Shown here piece after piece: positions 63,518 to 64,000 of a stretch of 64,000 nt of DNA. How positions within the stretch are numbered: the first letter of the stretch is position 1; each line of letters begins with the position of its first letter. The notes beneath the pieces are model-generated. The model was not told the origin of the DNA. It made no database searches and saw nothing but the letters and a program-made list of their open reading frames with translations. This DNA is from Botryobacter ruber (GTDB lineage: Bacteria; Bacteroidota; Bacteroidia; Cytophagales; Hymenobacteraceae). The position numbers and the translations under genes are program-made. The stretch lies in the NCBI RefSeq assembly GCF_003347595.2, contig NZ_QCZK02000031.1, positions 62,001 through 126,000 on the forward strand, read 5' to 3'.

Positions 63518-63553
63518 GTTCTGCTGCCCCTGCCACCACAGCCTCTGCTCAAC
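63518..63553 (-). repeat. Dispersed GGCTGTGGTGGC element, copy 21
   Basis: Plus strand CTGCCCCTGCCACCACAGCC then TCTGCTCAAC; perfect core, and CTCTGCT arm as in the consensus. Confidence 0.85.
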
Positions 63554-63625
63554 AGAGTACAACTTATTTGTCGTACAGCCTCCGGGCATATCTCTTTTTT
63601 AATCCCAGGGTTGTGTTTGCATTAT

Positions 63626-63645
63626 AGATGCAACTAGTTGCATCT
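63626..63645. other. Perfect 20-bp palindrome
   Basis: AGATGCAACTAGTTGCATCT is fully self-complementary with no loop, as in dimeric repressor or activator operators. The surrounding 63554-64000 has no gene; a gene may start beyond the window. Confidence 0.5.
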
Positions 63646-64000
63646 GGCGTTCCGGGTTGGTTAGAAAATGTCTTGCCTTTGTTTTGGAAATGGATGCTTT
63701 TTTGAAAGTATGTAAAAATATCTATATAATGTTAGGGCGTCCGCTCATTCTTGTGTAGCTGTGAAGCAGGAAAACATTTACCTGTCATATCATCCCATAC
63801 ACATGAGCAAATGTGTCTTTGGCTAAATAAGCTTTGATTGTTTAAACTTCCTATAGCTATATTCATATAATACATAGCTGCCAGGTACTGTCTTCCTTTC
63901 AACAGAAGAAGCTATTCCGAAGGAATTGCGTTCTCTCACACTTCACACCAACTTTTATCAGAATGATGATATGCATTATTGTCTACGTGTTATGTATTAT

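Overview
The window is Bacteroidota chromosome, most likely order Cytophagales, family Hymenobacteraceae (Pontibacter-like). This rests on BamA followed by tandem OmpH/Skp genes, an rpsU-xerC-hpf block, promoter boxes of the TAnnTTTG type, surface proteins with type IX secretion (T9SS) C-terminal sorting domains, and an ECF sigma / membrane-protein pair. The genus is an inference. I saw no tRNA or rRNA gene, CRISPR array or intact transposase gene.

Layout. (1) 1-10.2 kb, housekeeping: 3' end of bamA, two OmpH chaperones, an RluA-type pseudouridine synthase; on the minus strand a small membrane protein, a PstS-like lipoprotein and a TPR protein; a PAP2 phosphatase; metK; hpf, a tyrosine recombinase and rpsU. 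(2) 10.3-18.3 kb: acyl-CoA dehydrogenase; a run of CpsB-type phosphatase, NAD-dependent epimerase, TPR protein and ComA-like synthase; then a DUF368/PopT-type undecaprenyl-phosphate translocase, aroE and a DUF1232 protein. (3) 18.8-35.4 kb: two giant secreted purple-acid-phosphatase-like proteins in opposite orientation, enclosing uvrB, a lipoprotein, a 37-aa membrane protein, a broken small lipoprotein gene, and an ECF sigma factor with its membrane / beta-barrel partner. (4) 36-38.3 kb: fasciclin lipoprotein and glycerol-3-phosphate dehydrogenase. (5) 38.8-57.7 kb: a surface-polysaccharide locus with a polyprenyl glycosylphosphotransferase, a polysaccharide-lyase-like protein, an ABC exporter (Wzm/Wzt type), a polysaccharide deacetylase, one GT4 and seven GT2 enzymes (one fused to a methyltransferase). 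(6) Three T9SS cargo proteins sharing an unassigned propeller-like domain lie inside (43.2 kb) and after (57.9 and 60.3 kb) that locus.

How it fits together. The initiating transferase, glycosyltransferases and Wzm/Wzt would build and export a lipid-linked glycan. The PAP2 and DUF368 proteins could recycle the C55 carrier. The T9SS cargos are candidates for anchoring to a surface glycan, as known for A-LPS in Porphyromonas.

The most unusual signals are: a dispersed element with core GGCTGTGGTGGC, about twenty copies in both orientations, mostly between genes, sometimes as inverted pairs that can fold into hairpins (REP/REPIN-like), with two copies inside a coding sequence; mix-and-match modular architecture among five large T9SS cargo genes, including two diverged but close inverted copies of the phosphatase module; a 161-bp MITE-like element with terminal inverted repeats and a TAA target duplication; and a small lipoprotein gene whose lipobox cysteine codon is a TGA stop.
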